Assembly (NCBI GenBank): GCA_963723355.1
Contig: CAVRQQ010000034.1
Coordinates: forward strand, 1 to 64,000
Source: JAFDBW01 sp963723355
Lineage (GTDB): Bacteria > Desulfobacterota > Desulfuromonadia > Desulfuromonadales > BM103
DNA: 64,000 nucleotides
Direction of reading: 5' to 3'
A program made the translations under genes and the position numbers. Every line of letters begins with the position of its first letter. Position 1 is the stretch's first letter. Shown one piece after another: positions 18,207 to 28,156 of this stretch. The notes beneath the pieces were generated by a model. The model saw only the letters and a program-made list of their open reading frames with translations, was not told where the DNA came from and did no database searches.

Positions 18207-19794
18207 TTGGCCCTGAAAGGCATGCAGATTATTGCTGCAGAATTCCGTGCCTCCGGTGACCGTGGCTTTGCCGCCGTGAACCCGGCGACCGGAACCCTGC
18301 TCGAACCGCGGTTCAGAGAAGCTTGCTCTGACGACATCGACCGTGCCGCCAAGGCCGCTGCCGACTCGTTTGACCAATACCGCATGCTGCCAATGGCAGC
18401 AGCGTGCGACATTTCTGGAGGATATCGGCAGCGAGTTGACCGCCTGCGCGCCGGAGTTGGTTGCCCGGGCCCACGTAGAGACGGCGCTCCCGAGAGCGAG
18501 GCTCGAGGGGGAGTTGGCCAGGACCGTCAACCAGCTGAAGCTGTTTGCCCGGATGGTTAAACAGGGCTCTTTCGTTGCTGCCCGAATTGACCGGGCGGCC
18601 CCGGAGCGGACACCGGCCCCCAAACCTGATATCCGCACCATGCTCGTCCCGCTTGGACCGGTCGCGGTGTTCGGTGCCGGCAACTTCCCGCTGGCGTTTT
18701 CCGTTGCCGGCGGTGATACCGCCTCTGCGCTGGCGGCGGGTTGCCCGGTTGTGGTCAAGGGGCATCCCGCACATCCCGGCACCTGCGAGCTTGCAGGCCA
18801 GGCCATCGTCAACGCGATCAGGAAGAACCACATTCCACCGGGCATTTTCTCGCTGTTACACGCTCAGGGAAGAGATGCGGGCGCCGCGCTCGTGACCCAT
18901 CCAGAGATCAGGGCCGTTGCCTTTACCGGGTCACTGTCCGGCGGCAGGGCGCTGTTCGACCTTGGCTGCTCCCGGTCGGAGCCGATTCCGGTCTTTGCCG
19001 AAATGGGTAGCGTCAACCCGGTATTCGTCCTGCCGAAGGTCTTGGCCGATCGCGGACCGTTGCTGGCTGAGGGCCTGGTCGAATCGATAACTCTCGGTGT
19101 CGGCCAGTTCTGCACCTCCCCGGGCCTGATCGTGGCAATCAGAAGCGCCGCTCTGGATCAATTTCTGGAGAGCCTGAAAAGCAGCCTCGAGGCAAGAGCG
19201 CCGGGAGTCATGCTCCACGAAGGGATTAAGCAGAACTTCCTGCATGGGCTGAACGGCCTGCAGGAGATTGACGGCGTCTCACGTCTTGATAGCTCGCGTA
19301 CACAGCTGGATGGCTGCGAGATCGTTCCGGCCCTGCTGCGAACCGATGCACCGACTCTGCTTGACACCCCGGAAATTGCCGGAGAGCTTTTCGGTCCTGC
19401 TGCGATGGTTGTGGTTTGTGATTCAAGAGACGAGCTGCTTGTCGTGGCGGAGAGCCTGACGGGGCAGTTGACGGCCAGCGTGCATGGCACAACAGAGGAT
19501 TTGCAAGGGTTCCGCAAACTCTTCGGGATTCTGCAGCGCAAGGCCGGCCGGCTGATTGTCAATGGCTTCCCGACCGGAGTCGAAGTGTGTCCTGCCATGC
19601 ATCACGGCGGTCCTTACCCGGCGACGACCGACAGCAGAAGCACTTCGGTCGGAACGGATGCAGTACACAGGTTCCTGCGGCCGGTCGCTTACCAGGACTT
19701 TCCGCAAGAACTGCTGCCGGAGCCCTTGCGCGATTTGAATCCTCGCAAGATATGGCGCATGGTCGACGGCGACATGAGCACCGATGACCTGTAA
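18207..19794 (+). CDS. Aldehyde dehydrogenase, alpha-ketoglutarate semialdehyde type (one frameshift)
   Basis: This NAD(P)-dependent dehydrogenase resembles 2,5-dioxovalerate dehydrogenases. The catalytic Cys is in GVGQFCTSPGL and the general-base Glu in FAEMGSVNPVF; VFGAGNFPLAFSVAGGDTA is the subgroup's nucleotide-site stretch. The frame breaks near 18390-18405; removing one A of CCAATGG gives RMLPWQQRATFLED. TTG 18207 after GAGGTG is the likely start, giving about 528 residues. It follows the AOR by 46 bp, so the two may serve one aldehyde pathway. Confidence 0.85.
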
Positions 19795-19884
19795 ACATGT
19801 CCGGCGGAAAATGATTTTCCATGGTGTCATCAACTTTGGCCCTTCGAATCAGCACCGATTCAGGTGTGGCCCAGGAGTCTGCTA

Positions 19885-20643
19885 ATGGGTGTAACGGTCA
19901 TAATCCCGGCGCGCTATGCGTCAACCCGCTTTCCCGGCAAGCCGCTGGCCGATCTGTGCGGCAAGCCGATGATCCAGTGGGTCTGTGAACGCTCTTCGCT
20001 CTGCGAGGCGGTCGACAGGGTGATTGTCGCCACCGACGATCAACGCATTGCCGATGCGGTAAGCGCGTTCGGTGGCGATGTGGTGATGACACGTGCCGAC
20101 CATGCTACCGGTACCGATCGCCTGGCAGAGGTTGCCGCAGGCCTTGATGATGAACTGATTGTTAATGTTCAGGGTGATGAACCGCTGATCGATCCGGCAA
20201 TGATCCACGCGGCGGTTGCACCGCTGCTGGCCGACAGCACTATTCCGATGGGTACCCTCGGCGCGCCACTGACCTCGCTGGAGGAGTTCCGGAACCCGAA
20301 TGTCGTCAAGGTTGTCACTGACCGTGCAGGCTTTGCTCTGTATTTTTCCCGTGCGCCGATCCCGTATCCCCGGGATTTCGCCGACGACCTGGAGCAACGC
20401 TGGTCTGAACTGGCTACGGCCAAGCATATCGGCCTGTATGTTTACCGGCGCAGTTTTTTGCTGGATTATCCGAACTTGTCAGTGACGCCGCTCGAGGAGC
20501 AGGAATGCCTGGAGCAGTTGCGAGCCCTTGAGCATGGCTACCGCATCCGGGTGGCGACAACCGACCTGGTCGGCCAGGGGGTGGATACACCGGAGGACCT
20601 GGAACGTGTCCGGGCCATGCTGAGCTCTTCAACAGTGGCTTGA
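19885..20643 (+). CDS. kdsB: 3-deoxy-manno-octulosonate cytidylyltransferase KdsB
   Basis: KdsB activates Kdo with CTP to CMP-Kdo for lipid A core assembly. It has 252 residues. The signature VIIPARYASTRFPGKPL at the N-terminus and VNVQGDEPLIDP are diagnostic. ATG 19885, 7 bases after AGGAG, is preferred to the upstream GTG at 19864. It begins a Kdo/LPS run: kdsB, pyrG (CTP supply), kdsA, kdsD, kdsC. Confidence 0.95.
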   Translation: MGVTVIIPARYASTRFPGKPLADLCGKPMIQWVCERSSLCEAVDRVIVATDDQRIADAVSAFGGDVVMTRADHATGTDRLAEVAAGLDDELIVNVQGDEPLIDPAMIHAAVAPLLADSTIPMGTLGAPLTSLEEFRNPNVVKVVTDRAGFALYFSRAPIPYPRDFADDLEQRWSELATAKHIGLYVYRRSFLLDYPNLSVTPLEEQECLEQLRALEHGYRIRVATTDLVGQGVDTPEDLERVRAMLSSSTVA

Positions 20644-20743
20644 GTGTCCGCCAATAAGGGGTTTTCATTTATGCTCCGGACGTGTAAAATCCGTGGCTTG
20701 AATTGTTTTTGCAGTTTATCGAATCGATCGGTCAGGAGAAACT

Positions 20744-22357
20744 ATGAAGACCAAGTTTATTTTCATCACCGGGGGGGTTGTCTCCTCGCTTGGTAAAGGG
20801 TTGGCCGCGGCATCTATCGGAGCTCTCATGGAAGCCCGCGGGCTGCGGGTCTCAATGCAGAAGCTCGACCCCTATATCAACGTTGACCCGGGGACGATGA
20901 GCCCGTTCCAGCATGGCGAGGTCTTCGTCACCGACGATGGCGCTGAAACCGATCTGGACCTTGGTCATTACGAACGCTATACCACGGCCAACCTGAGCAA
21001 AAAATCCAACTTCACCACCGGACAGGTCTATGACTCGGTCATCCGCAAGGAGCGGCGTGGTGATTACCTTGGTGGTACGGTGCAGGTTATTCCCCATATC
21101 ACCAACGAGATCAAGAACAAGATCCTGGAAAACTCAAAAGATGTTGATCTGGCGATTGTCGAAGTCGGTGGCACGGTCGGTGATATCGAATCCCTGCCTT
21201 TTCTCGAAGCCATACGTCAGTTCCGTAGCGATCTCGGCCCGGAAAATGTCATTTATATCCATCTGACACTGGTGCCGTACATTCCAACGGCGGGTGAATT
21301 GAAAACCAAGCCGACCCAGCACAGTGTCAAAGAACTGCGTGAAATCGGTATCCAGCCGGAAATTCTGCTCTGCCGTTGTGATCGGGAGCTGCCGCGCGAC
21401 ATGAAGGGCAAGATCGCCCTGTTCTGCAATGTTCGTGAAGAAGCGGTGATCACCGCCCGTGACGTTGAGACGATCTATGAAGTGCCGCTGGCTTTCCACG
21501 AGCAGGGCCTCGATGAGCGAATCGTCGACTATCTGAACATCTGGACCAAGAGCCCGGATCTGAGCGCCTGGGAAAGGATTGTCAAGCGGGTCAAGGAGCC
21601 GGCCGGAGAGACGACGATTGCGATCGTCGGGAAATATGTCGAACTGACCGAAAGTTACAAGTCGCTCTCGGAGGCCCTGACCCACGGCGGGATCGGTAAT
21701 GATTGCCGGGTGCAGTTGAAATATGTTGATTCCGAAGCACTGGAACGACATGGAATCGGCACCACGTTCAATGACGTGGATGGCATCCTGGTCCCGGGGG
21801 GATTCGGTGAACGGGGCAGCGAAGGGAAGATCGCCGCAATCCGCTTCGCCCGTGAGAATAAGGTCCCCTTCTTCGGTATCTGTCTTGGCATGCAGATGGC
21901 GGTTGTCGAGTTTTCCAGATCGGTCTGTGCGATCGAGGAGGCCTATTCCAGTGAGTTCAAGGAAGACGCCAAGAACCCCGTGATTCACATAATGGAAAAA
22001 CAGAAGTCGGTAAAGGGCAAGGGCGGAACAATGCGCCTGGGAGCCTATCCCTGTTCGCTCAAGGACAAGACCCTGGCACGTCGGATTTACGGCCAGAAAG
22101 ACATTGGCGAACGGCATCGCCACCGCTTCGAGTTCAATAATGCTTATCGGCAGCAGTTGGAGAAATGCGGACTGATCCTGTCCGGAGTTTATCCGGAGGA
22201 GAACCTGGTGGAAATTGTCGAGATTGACGATCACCCGTGGTTCCTGGGTTGTCAATTCCATCCGGAGTTCAAATCCCGGCCAATGTCGCCACACCCGCTT
22301 TTTGAATCTTTCGTCGGCGCCTGTTTCAAGGCCCGTCGGGAGCAGGACGACTCATGA
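20744..22357 (+). CDS. pyrG: CTP synthase PyrG
   Basis: PyrG aminates UTP to CTP with glutamine and ATP. It has 537 residues: an N-terminal synthase domain (KFIFITGGVVSSLGKGLAAASIG) and a C-terminal class I glutaminase domain with the nucleophile in GICLGMQ and the His/Glu in FHPEF. Placement between kdsB and kdsA supplies CTP for CMP-Kdo. The start follows CAGGAGAAACT. It overlaps kdsA by four bases. Confidence 0.97.
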   Translation: MKTKFIFITGGVVSSLGKGLAAASIGALMEARGLRVSMQKLDPYINVDPGTMSPFQHGEVFVTDDGAETDLDLGHYERYTTANLSKKSNFTTGQVYDSVIRKERRGDYLGGTVQVIPHITNEIKNKILENSKDVDLAIVEVGGTVGDIESLPFLEAIRQFRSDLGPENVIYIHLTLVPYIPTAGELKTKPTQHSVKELREIGIQPEILLCRCDRELPRDMKGKIALFCNVREEAVITARDVETIYEVPLAFHEQGLDERIVDYLNIWTKSPDLSAWERIVKRVKEPAGETTIAIVGKYVELTESYKSLSEALTHGGIGNDCRVQLKYVDSEALERHGIGTTFNDVDGILVPGGFGERGSEGKIAAIRFARENKVPFFGICLGMQMAVVEFSRSVCAIEEAYSSEFKEDAKNPVIHIMEKQKSVKGKGGTMRLGAYPCSLKDKTLARRIYGQKDIGERHRHRFEFNNAYRQQLEKCGLILSGVYPEENLVEIVEIDDHPWFLGCQFHPEFKSRPMSPHPLFESFVGACFKARREQDDS

Positions 22358-23172
22358 TGAAAAGCCTCGCTCTCGGTCCGTTCTCAATCGGTGGTGATAA
22401 TCCTTTGGTCCTGATCGCAGGACCATGTGTTCTGGAAAACCAGGAGCACGCCCTGACTCTCGCCGTGGCCTTGCAGGAAATCGCCTTACGGGTCGGTATC
22501 GGTTTAGTTTTCAAGGCCTCCTATGACAAGGCCAACCGCACTTCGGTGACATCTTATCGCGGGCCGGGACTCGATAAGGGATTGCAGATCCTGCAAACCG
22601 TCAAGGAGAAAACCGGCCTGCCGATTCTGTCTGACATCCATGACGTCTCCCAGGTCAAACCTGCAGCGGAAGTTCTTGACATCCTTCAGATCCCGGCATT
22701 TCTCTCGCGACAGACCGACCTGCTGGTCGCTGCCGGTGAATCGGGCCGGGTCGTCAATATCAAGAAAGGTCAATTCCAGGCCCCCTGGGACATTGAAAAT
22801 GCCATTGGCAAGGTCCTTTCGACGGGGAATGATCAGATTTTGCTGACCGAACGCGGGTCAAGTTTCGGCTACAATAACCTGGTGAGTGATATGCGCTCGC
22901 TGGTCATTATGCGACAGACCGGCTACCCGGTTGTTTTTGACGCCACGCATTCGGTGCAGTTGCCAGGTGGTGCCGGCTCTGCCTCCTCAGGGCAGCGTGA
23001 ATTTATCGCGCCCCTGTCTCGTGCGGCTGTAGCGACCGGTGTTGATGCCCTGTTCTGGGAAGTCCACGAAAACCCCGCAAAGGCTCTCTGTGACGGGCCG
23101 AACAGCCTGCAGCTCGATTCAGTCGAAGGACTTCTGAGGCAGATGCTTGCTCTTGATAAAATCGTCAGGTGA
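22354..23172 (+). CDS. kdsA: 2-dehydro-3-deoxyphosphooctonate aldolase KdsA
   Basis: KdsA condenses PEP with arabinose 5-phosphate to Kdo 8-phosphate. It has 272 residues. LIAGPCVLENQEHAL, KASYDKANRTS and FDATHSVQLPGG are the family motifs. The start overlaps the pyrG stop, and its own stop overlaps the start region of kdsD, so the whole run is tightly coupled. Confidence 0.96.
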   Translation: MMKSLALGPFSIGGDNPLVLIAGPCVLENQEHALTLAVALQEIALRVGIGLVFKASYDKANRTSVTSYRGPGLDKGLQILQTVKEKTGLPILSDIHDVSQVKPAAEVLDILQIPAFLSRQTDLLVAAGESGRVVNIKKGQFQAPWDIENAIGKVLSTGNDQILLTERGSSFGYNNLVSDMRSLVIMRQTGYPVVFDATHSVQLPGGAGSASSGQREFIAPLSRAAVATGVDALFWEVHENPAKALCDGPNSLQLDSVEGLLRQMLALDKIVR

Positions 23173-23174
23173 AC

Positions 23175-24155
23175 ATGAACAATTACAATGAAATCCTGGA
23201 ATCCGCCCGTAAAGTGATCAGAATCGAGGCCGAAGCCGTTGAATCTCTGGCGGCACGCCTCGACGAAAATTTCGCCAAGGCTGTCCTGATGATCCTGGAG
23301 TGCCCCGGCCGGGTGGTTGTCACCGGAATGGGCAAGTCCGGCCTGATCTGCCAGAAAATGGCCGCGACCATGGCTTCAACCGGGACGCCTGCCATATTCC
23401 TGCATCCGGCCGAAGGTGTACATGGCGACCTTGGCATGCTGATGAAGGGAGATCTGGTGATCGCCGTCTCCAACTCGGGTGAAACGGAGGAGATCGCGCG
23501 TATTCTGCCGGTCATCAAACGCATGGGGCTACCTCTGATCGCTATGGCCGGCAGCCCCGACAGCACCCTCGGCCGGGCCGGGGACGTTTTCCTGGATATT
23601 TCGATTAAGGAAGAGGCTTGCCCGTTACAGCTGGCCCCGACGGCGAGTACCACGGTTACACTTGCTATGGGCGATGCCCTTGCCGTTGCGCTGCTCCTGC
23701 AGAGAGGCTTTCGTGAAGAGGATTTCGCTCTCTATCATCCCGGCGGAGCCCTCGGCAAACGCCTCTTGCTGCGGGTTGAAGATCTGATGCATGTCGGGGC
23801 TGATATTCCGACGGTCAATGTGAACACGCCGCTCAAGGATGCCCTCTACGAAATTTCCAGCAAGAAATTGGGCATTACCGGGGTTGTCGATGAACAGGGG
23901 GGGCTGGTTGGCGTGTTTACCGACGGCGATTTGCGACGTACGATCGAACAGGGCATCGAGGTACTGAACAAACCAATTTGTGAGATTATGGGTGGCAAGC
24001 CAAAACGGATTTTGCGGACCAATCTGGCAGCGAAAGCGTTGCAGCGTATGGAAGAGTACAAAATTACTTCGCTGTTTGTTTTCGAAACAGAAGAGGAACA
24101 GGTCCCGGTCGGGATCATCCATCTGCATGATTTACTCAAGGCCGGGGTGATCTGA
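23175..24155 (+). CDS. kdsD: Arabinose-5-phosphate isomerase KdsD (KpsF/GutQ family)
   Basis: KdsD makes arabinose 5-phosphate from ribulose 5-phosphate, the substrate of KdsA. The protein has an SIS domain (about 30-170, with VVTGMGKSGLICQKMAATM and SNSGETEEI) and two CBS domains at the C-terminus. ATG 23175 is chosen; a GTG at 23169 overlapping the kdsA stop adds two residues. It abuts kdsC with a one-base overlap. Confidence 0.94.
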   Translation: MNNYNEILESARKVIRIEAEAVESLAARLDENFAKAVLMILECPGRVVVTGMGKSGLICQKMAATMASTGTPAIFLHPAEGVHGDLGMLMKGDLVIAVSNSGETEEIARILPVIKRMGLPLIAMAGSPDSTLGRAGDVFLDISIKEEACPLQLAPTASTTVTLAMGDALAVALLLQRGFREEDFALYHPGGALGKRLLLRVEDLMHVGADIPTVNVNTPLKDALYEISSKKLGITGVVDEQGGLVGVFTDGDLRRTIEQGIEVLNKPICEIMGGKPKRILRTNLAAKALQRMEEYKITSLFVFETEEEQVPVGIIHLHDLLKAGVI

Positions 24156-24674
24156 TGGCGGTTGACCTGAACAGGATCAAGCTGCTTTTGCTGGATGTTG
24201 ATGGCGTTATGACCGACGGCCGCATTATCTATCTTAATGACGGTGGTGAAGCCAAGGCGTTTGATGTCAAGGACGGCCACGGGCTGAAACTGATCCAACG
24301 TGCCGGAATCAAGGTCGGGATCATCACTGGCCGCCAGTCAGACATCGTCGCGCGTCGGGCGGCAGAACTGGGAATTGAACTGGTCTACCAGGGTGCCAAG
24401 GACAAGATGCAGCCGTTCATGGAAATTCTTGAAAAACTTGGCCTGGAACCCTCTGAGGTCGCTTATGTGGGCGATGATTTGGTTGACCTGCCGGTGATGC
24501 GGCTGAGTCGGGTTTTCCGCAACCGTGGCCGATGCATCTGATGATATCAAGCCTTATGTCGACCTCGTCACAAGCAGGCCCGGTGGGCGTGGCGCGGTAA
24601 GGGAAGTCTGTGATTTCCTGCTCAAGCAATCCAGTCTCTGGACGTCCGTGACAAGCCGTTATTTCGAAGATTAA
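24155..24674 (+). CDS. kdsC: Kdo-8-phosphate phosphatase KdsC (one frameshift)
   Basis: KdsC removes the phosphate from Kdo 8-phosphate. It belongs to the HAD superfamily (C0 type): the nucleophile is in LLLLDVDGVMTDG, with IITGRQS and VGDDLVDLPVM as later motifs. The frame breaks in a run of four Ts at 24513-24516. Dropping one T gives RVSATVADASDDIKPYV and carries the frame on to a TAA at 24672-24674, a protein of about 172 residues, normal for KdsC. Without correction it would stop at 24541. Confidence 0.92.
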
Positions 24675-24712
24675 TACTTATACAATTCTCATGCCAACTT
24701 ACCATATTGAGC

Positions 24713-24742
24713 TTTACAGCTCTCGCGCCCGGGTGCTATAGT
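24713..24742 (+). promoter_or_regulatory. Promoter before lptC
   Basis: TTTACA (24713-24718) and TATAGT (24737-24742) are 18 bases apart. The expected transcription start, about 24749, is only some five bases before the lptC ATG, and no purine-rich ribosome site precedes that ATG, so the mRNA may be nearly leaderless. Confidence 0.5.
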
Positions 24743-24753
24743 GACCCACATCA

Positions 24754-25314
24754 ATGAGCTACTTCAGACCCCGCAACCTTCTCCTTGTCCTGGCCCTGAT
24801 CCTGGCTGTGATCCTGCTCGCAGTGATTGCAATGAGGTATCGCCCGGAAAACAATCTGCGAACGATTGTCAAGGCTTTGCCGGAGGGTATTGATGTTTCG
24901 TTACAGGATATTGACTATACTCATATCGAAGAGGGCCGGGCCCGCTGGCGACTCGTGGCCCTGCAGGTTGAACGCCAGGCCAAGTCGAGCACCCTGGTCG
25001 TCAGCAGTCCCCAGATGACTTTTTATGACGAGCAGGGTGAAGTCAAGGGCTCTCTTCAGGCTGTCAGCGGTGAGGTTAGCGAGGACTACCGGAAGGTTCA
25101 GTTGAACGATGAGGTGGTTCTGAAAAACATGTCGGGATACACCCTGTACACTGACCGGCTCACATATGATCATGATACGCAAACTGCCACCACAGACGCC
25201 CAGGTACGACTCGAATCGAAAGGTCTGCACCTGCAAGGGCGGGGCTTGGTTTTTCACGTGCAGACGAAGCAGCTTCAGCTGAATGAGCAGGTTGAAGGTG
25301 TTTTTGAGCCCTGA
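24754..25314 (+). CDS. lptC: LPS transport protein LptC
   Basis: LptC is a bitopic inner-membrane protein that passes LPS from the LptB2FG transporter to LptA. It has 186 residues: one N-terminal membrane helix (about 8-27) and a periplasmic beta-jellyroll (SPQMTFYDEQGEVKGSL and LTYDHDTQTATTDAQVRL are typical repeats). It starts the lptC-lptA-lptB cluster; lptF and lptG are 16 kb away on the other strand. Confidence 0.88.
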   Translation: MSYFRPRNLLLVLALILAVILLAVIAMRYRPENNLRTIVKALPEGIDVSLQDIDYTHIEEGRARWRLVALQVERQAKSSTLVVSSPQMTFYDEQGEVKGSLQAVSGEVSEDYRKVQLNDEVVLKNMSGYTLYTDRLTYDHDTQTATTDAQVRLESKGLHLQGRGLVFHVQTKQLQLNEQVEGVFEP

Positions 25315-25334
25315 ATAACGGCAAGGATATCTTC

Positions 25335-25829
25335 ATGACGAAACTGATTTTGAGCCTCTTTCTCGCTGTCGTGTTTTTCCTGCCCGTCTCGATTTCTGCG
25401 GCGCCTGTTGATTCGTCGCAGAAACGCGGCCCGATTCATGTCACCTCGGATCGCCTCGAAGCGGATGATCAGGCACAAACCGTAATTTTCTCGGGTAATG
25501 CTGTCGCGACCCAGGACGATGTAACGATTCACGGGGATCGCCTGACCATTAAGTATGCCGGAGAAAAGCGCGAGATCGTGCAGATAATTGCCGATGGGCA
25601 TGTCCGAATCGTGCAGCAGGAAAAACTCGCCACAGGGGAAAAGGCGGTTTATTACAAAGGGGAAGAGCGTGTTGTCATGACCGGATCGCCAAAAGTCACG
25701 GAAGGTGAGAATTTTGTCGAGGGACAGGAGATTACGCTCTACCTGAATGAAAATCGCAGCGTCGTTTCCGGTGGTGCCGGAGGTAGAGTGAATGCGGTTT
25801 TTACTCCCAGGCCGGAGGGGAACAAGTGA
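25335..25829 (+). CDS. lptA: LPS transport protein LptA
   Basis: LptA is the periplasmic bridge protein for LPS. It has 164 residues. The N-terminal signal peptide (about 1-21, cleaved near ISAAP) precedes an OstA-like jellyroll containing PIHVTSDRLEADDQAQTVIFSGNA, the classic family start. It overlaps lptB by four bases (GTGA). Confidence 0.92.
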   Translation: MTKLILSLFLAVVFFLPVSISAAPVDSSQKRGPIHVTSDRLEADDQAQTVIFSGNAVATQDDVTIHGDRLTIKYAGEKREIVQIIADGHVRIVQQEKLATGEKAVYYKGEERVVMTGSPKVTEGENFVEGQEITLYLNENRSVVSGGAGGRVNAVFTPRPEGNK

Positions 25830-26551
25830 ACCACACCCTGAGTGCCAGAAACCTATCCAAGACCTACAAGAATCGGCAAGTGGTCTCCGGGGTTGACTTC
25901 GAGCTCCATTCCGGTGAGGTCGTCGGACTGCTCGGCCCAAACGGTGCCGGGAAAACCACGTCGTTCTATATGGTCGTAGGCTTGGTCAAGCCCGATCAGG
26001 GCAAGGTATGCCTGGATAAAGACGATCTGACCAGCCTGCCGATGTATCAACGCGCCAGAATGGGGATCTCGTACCTGCCACAGGAAGCATCGGTATTCAG
26101 GAAGTTGACCGTTGAGCAGAACCTGCTGGCGATTCTCGAAACAGTGGAGAGATCGAAAGCAGTTCAGCAGCAGCGCAAAGATCAATTGCTGGAAGATTTT
26201 CGTTTGACGCATGTCGCAAAATCTTATGGCTACGCTTTGTCCGGCGGTGAAAGACGTCGGATTGAGATTGCCAGGGCGCTGGTTCTCGACCCCAAATTCA
26301 TTCTTCTCGATGAACCCTTTGCCGGGATAGACCCGATTGCGGTTCTGGATATCCAGGAGATTATCGGCAATCTGAAAGAGCGCCGGATCGGTGTCCTGAT
26401 ATCCGATCACAATGTTCGCGAAACTTTGGGCGTTTGTGACAGGGCCTATATCCTCAATCAAGGCTGTATCCTCGAGCATGGTGCGCCTGATGTTATCGCT
26501 GAAAGCCCGAAAGCAAGGGCCATCTACCTTGGAGAGAAGTTTCGTCTTTAG
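25826..26551 (+). CDS. lptB: LPS export ABC transporter ATPase LptB
   Basis: LptB powers LPS extraction from the inner membrane with LptF and LptG. It has 241 residues. Walker A is GPNGAGKTTSFYM, the signature LSGGERRRIEIARAL, and Walker B FILLDEPFAGIDP. Translation starts at GTG 25826, overlapping lptA. It precedes rpoN by 67 bp, the standard order in proteobacteria. Confidence 0.96.
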   Translation: MNHTLSARNLSKTYKNRQVVSGVDFELHSGEVVGLLGPNGAGKTTSFYMVVGLVKPDQGKVCLDKDDLTSLPMYQRARMGISYLPQEASVFRKLTVEQNLLAILETVERSKAVQQQRKDQLLEDFRLTHVAKSYGYALSGGERRRIEIARALVLDPKFILLDEPFAGIDPIAVLDIQEIIGNLKERRIGVLISDHNVRETLGVCDRAYILNQGCILEHGAPDVIAESPKARAIYLGEKFRL

Positions 26552-26581
26552 TCTGCGCTTTACTCCGGGCATTGGCCGGAC

Positions 26582-26612
26582 TTGACTTGCGCAGGCGTTT
26601 ATTCGTTATGAT
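26582..26612 (+). promoter_or_regulatory. Possible promoter of rpoN
   Basis: TTGACT (26582-26587) and TATGAT (26607-26612) are 19 bases apart, slightly long. The predicted start of transcription coincides with the rpoN ATG at 26619, so the transcript may be leaderless. No ribosome site is visible. Confidence 0.4.
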
Positions 26613-26618
26613 GGTGAC

Positions 26619-28071
26619 ATGGCTTTAGAAATCAGACAACAACTCAAACTCAGTCAGCAGCTCGTCATGACGCCGCAGCTGCAGCAGGCGATCAAGCTGC
26701 TGCAACTGTCGCGTATGGAGTTGATGGATGTCGTAAGAGAGGAACTTGAGGAGAATCCTGTCCTGGAAGAGGGCCAGGAGACCCCTGAGGACAAGGCCCA
26801 GTCGGAAGAGGAAGCTGGCGGCAGAAAATACTGATGAGGCCGCACCCGAAGCCCTCAAGGAAATAGAAGGCGACGGCGATGGCATGGCGGATATCGACTG
26901 GAAGACCTACCTGGAGAGCTACAGCCTGGGTGGAACCACGGCCGACAGCTACGAGGATGATGAAGACCGTCCCTCCTATGAGAATCTCCTGACCAAAAAA
27001 CCTTCGCTGACCGACCACCTCATGTGGCAGTTGGGTCTTTCGCGGCTGGAAAACCGGGAGAGGGAGATCGCCGCGGAAATCATTGGCAACGTTGATGATG
27101 ATGGTTACCTGCAGGTTTCGATAGAAGAATTGTCCGCTCAGACTGGTTGTGATCCTGAGCAGGCCGAAAAAGTCCTCTCGGCCGTTCAGGATTTTGACCC
27201 CCCCGGTGTCGCCAGCCGCAACCTCCAGGAGTGTCTGCTCAAGCAGGTTGAGCAGCTGGGCATGACTGAAGATGCGGTCGGCATTATCCTACGTGATCAC
27301 ATTAACGACCTGGAGAACCGTCGCTACCAGGTGATCGCGAGATGCCTCCAGATTCCGCTGGACGATGTCTTCAGCGCGGCCAAGTTCATCAGCAGCCTCG
27401 ACCCCCGCCCCGGCAGCCAGTTCGGCCAAGAGGATGTGCATTACATCATCCCCGATATTTTCGTCTACAAGATCAGTGATGAATATATCGTGGTTTTGAA
27501 CGATGAAGGTCTGCCCAATCTGAGGATCAACTCTTTTTACCGCAATGCCTTGTCCGGCGCCGAGCAGCTGGATGAAAAAGCCGGCGAATATATCCAGGAG
27601 AAACTGCGTGGCGCACTCTGGCTGATCAAGAGTATTCATCAGAGGCAGAGAACGATCTACCGGGTGACCAAGAGCATCGTCAAGTTCCAGCGGGATTTCT
27701 TTGACCGGGGTGTTGAACATCTCAAGCCGCTGGTGCTGCGTGATGTTGCCGAGGACATCGAGATGCACGAGTCGACCGTCAGCCGCGTAACCACCAATAA
27801 ATATGTTCAGACTCCGCAGGGCCTTTTCGAATTGAAATACTTTTTCAACAGCGGCATCAACACGACGGGTGGCGATTCGGTCGCCTCTGAAAGCGTCAAG
27901 AGCAAGATCAAGGAAATTATAACGGCCGAAGATGTGCGCAAGCCTTTCTCGGACCAGAAGATCGTTGAAATTCTCCGCGGCCAGGGGATCGATATTGCCC
28001 GACGCACCGTGACCAAGTATCGCGAGATGCTGGGAGTCGGATCTTCAACACAAAGGAAACGCTTGTTTTAA
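26619..28071 (+). CDS. rpoN: RNA polymerase sigma-54 factor RpoN (one frameshift)
   Basis: RpoN directs transcription from -24/-12 promoters with AAA+ activators. Region I is the Gln/Leu-rich LKLSQQLVMTPQLQQAIKLL. An acidic linker follows, then the core-binding domain and the C-terminal RpoN box ARRTVTKYREMLGV. The frame breaks at the GG at 26820-26821; removing one G gives EEEAGAENTDEA and a protein of about 483 residues. The break lies in the variable acidic linker. It heads rpoN-hpf-ptsN-hprK-rapZ. Confidence 0.94.
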
Positions 28072-28156
28072 TCTTGCCATGGCGTTCTCCACGCCAGCGG
28101 GTATAATTGAAACAGCCGATCTTTTTCATAACCTTTATTCAGGAGGTAAGGAAACT

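Noticed and set aside
19805..19840. GGAAAAT/ATTTTCC palindrome between the dehydrogenase and kdsB
   Set aside because: It is short, has no T-run and no promoter context, so it cannot be called a terminator or operator.
21134..22294. 386-codon minus-strand ORF inside pyrG
   Set aside because: It is wholly antisense to the clear CTP synthase frame and has no protein family features.
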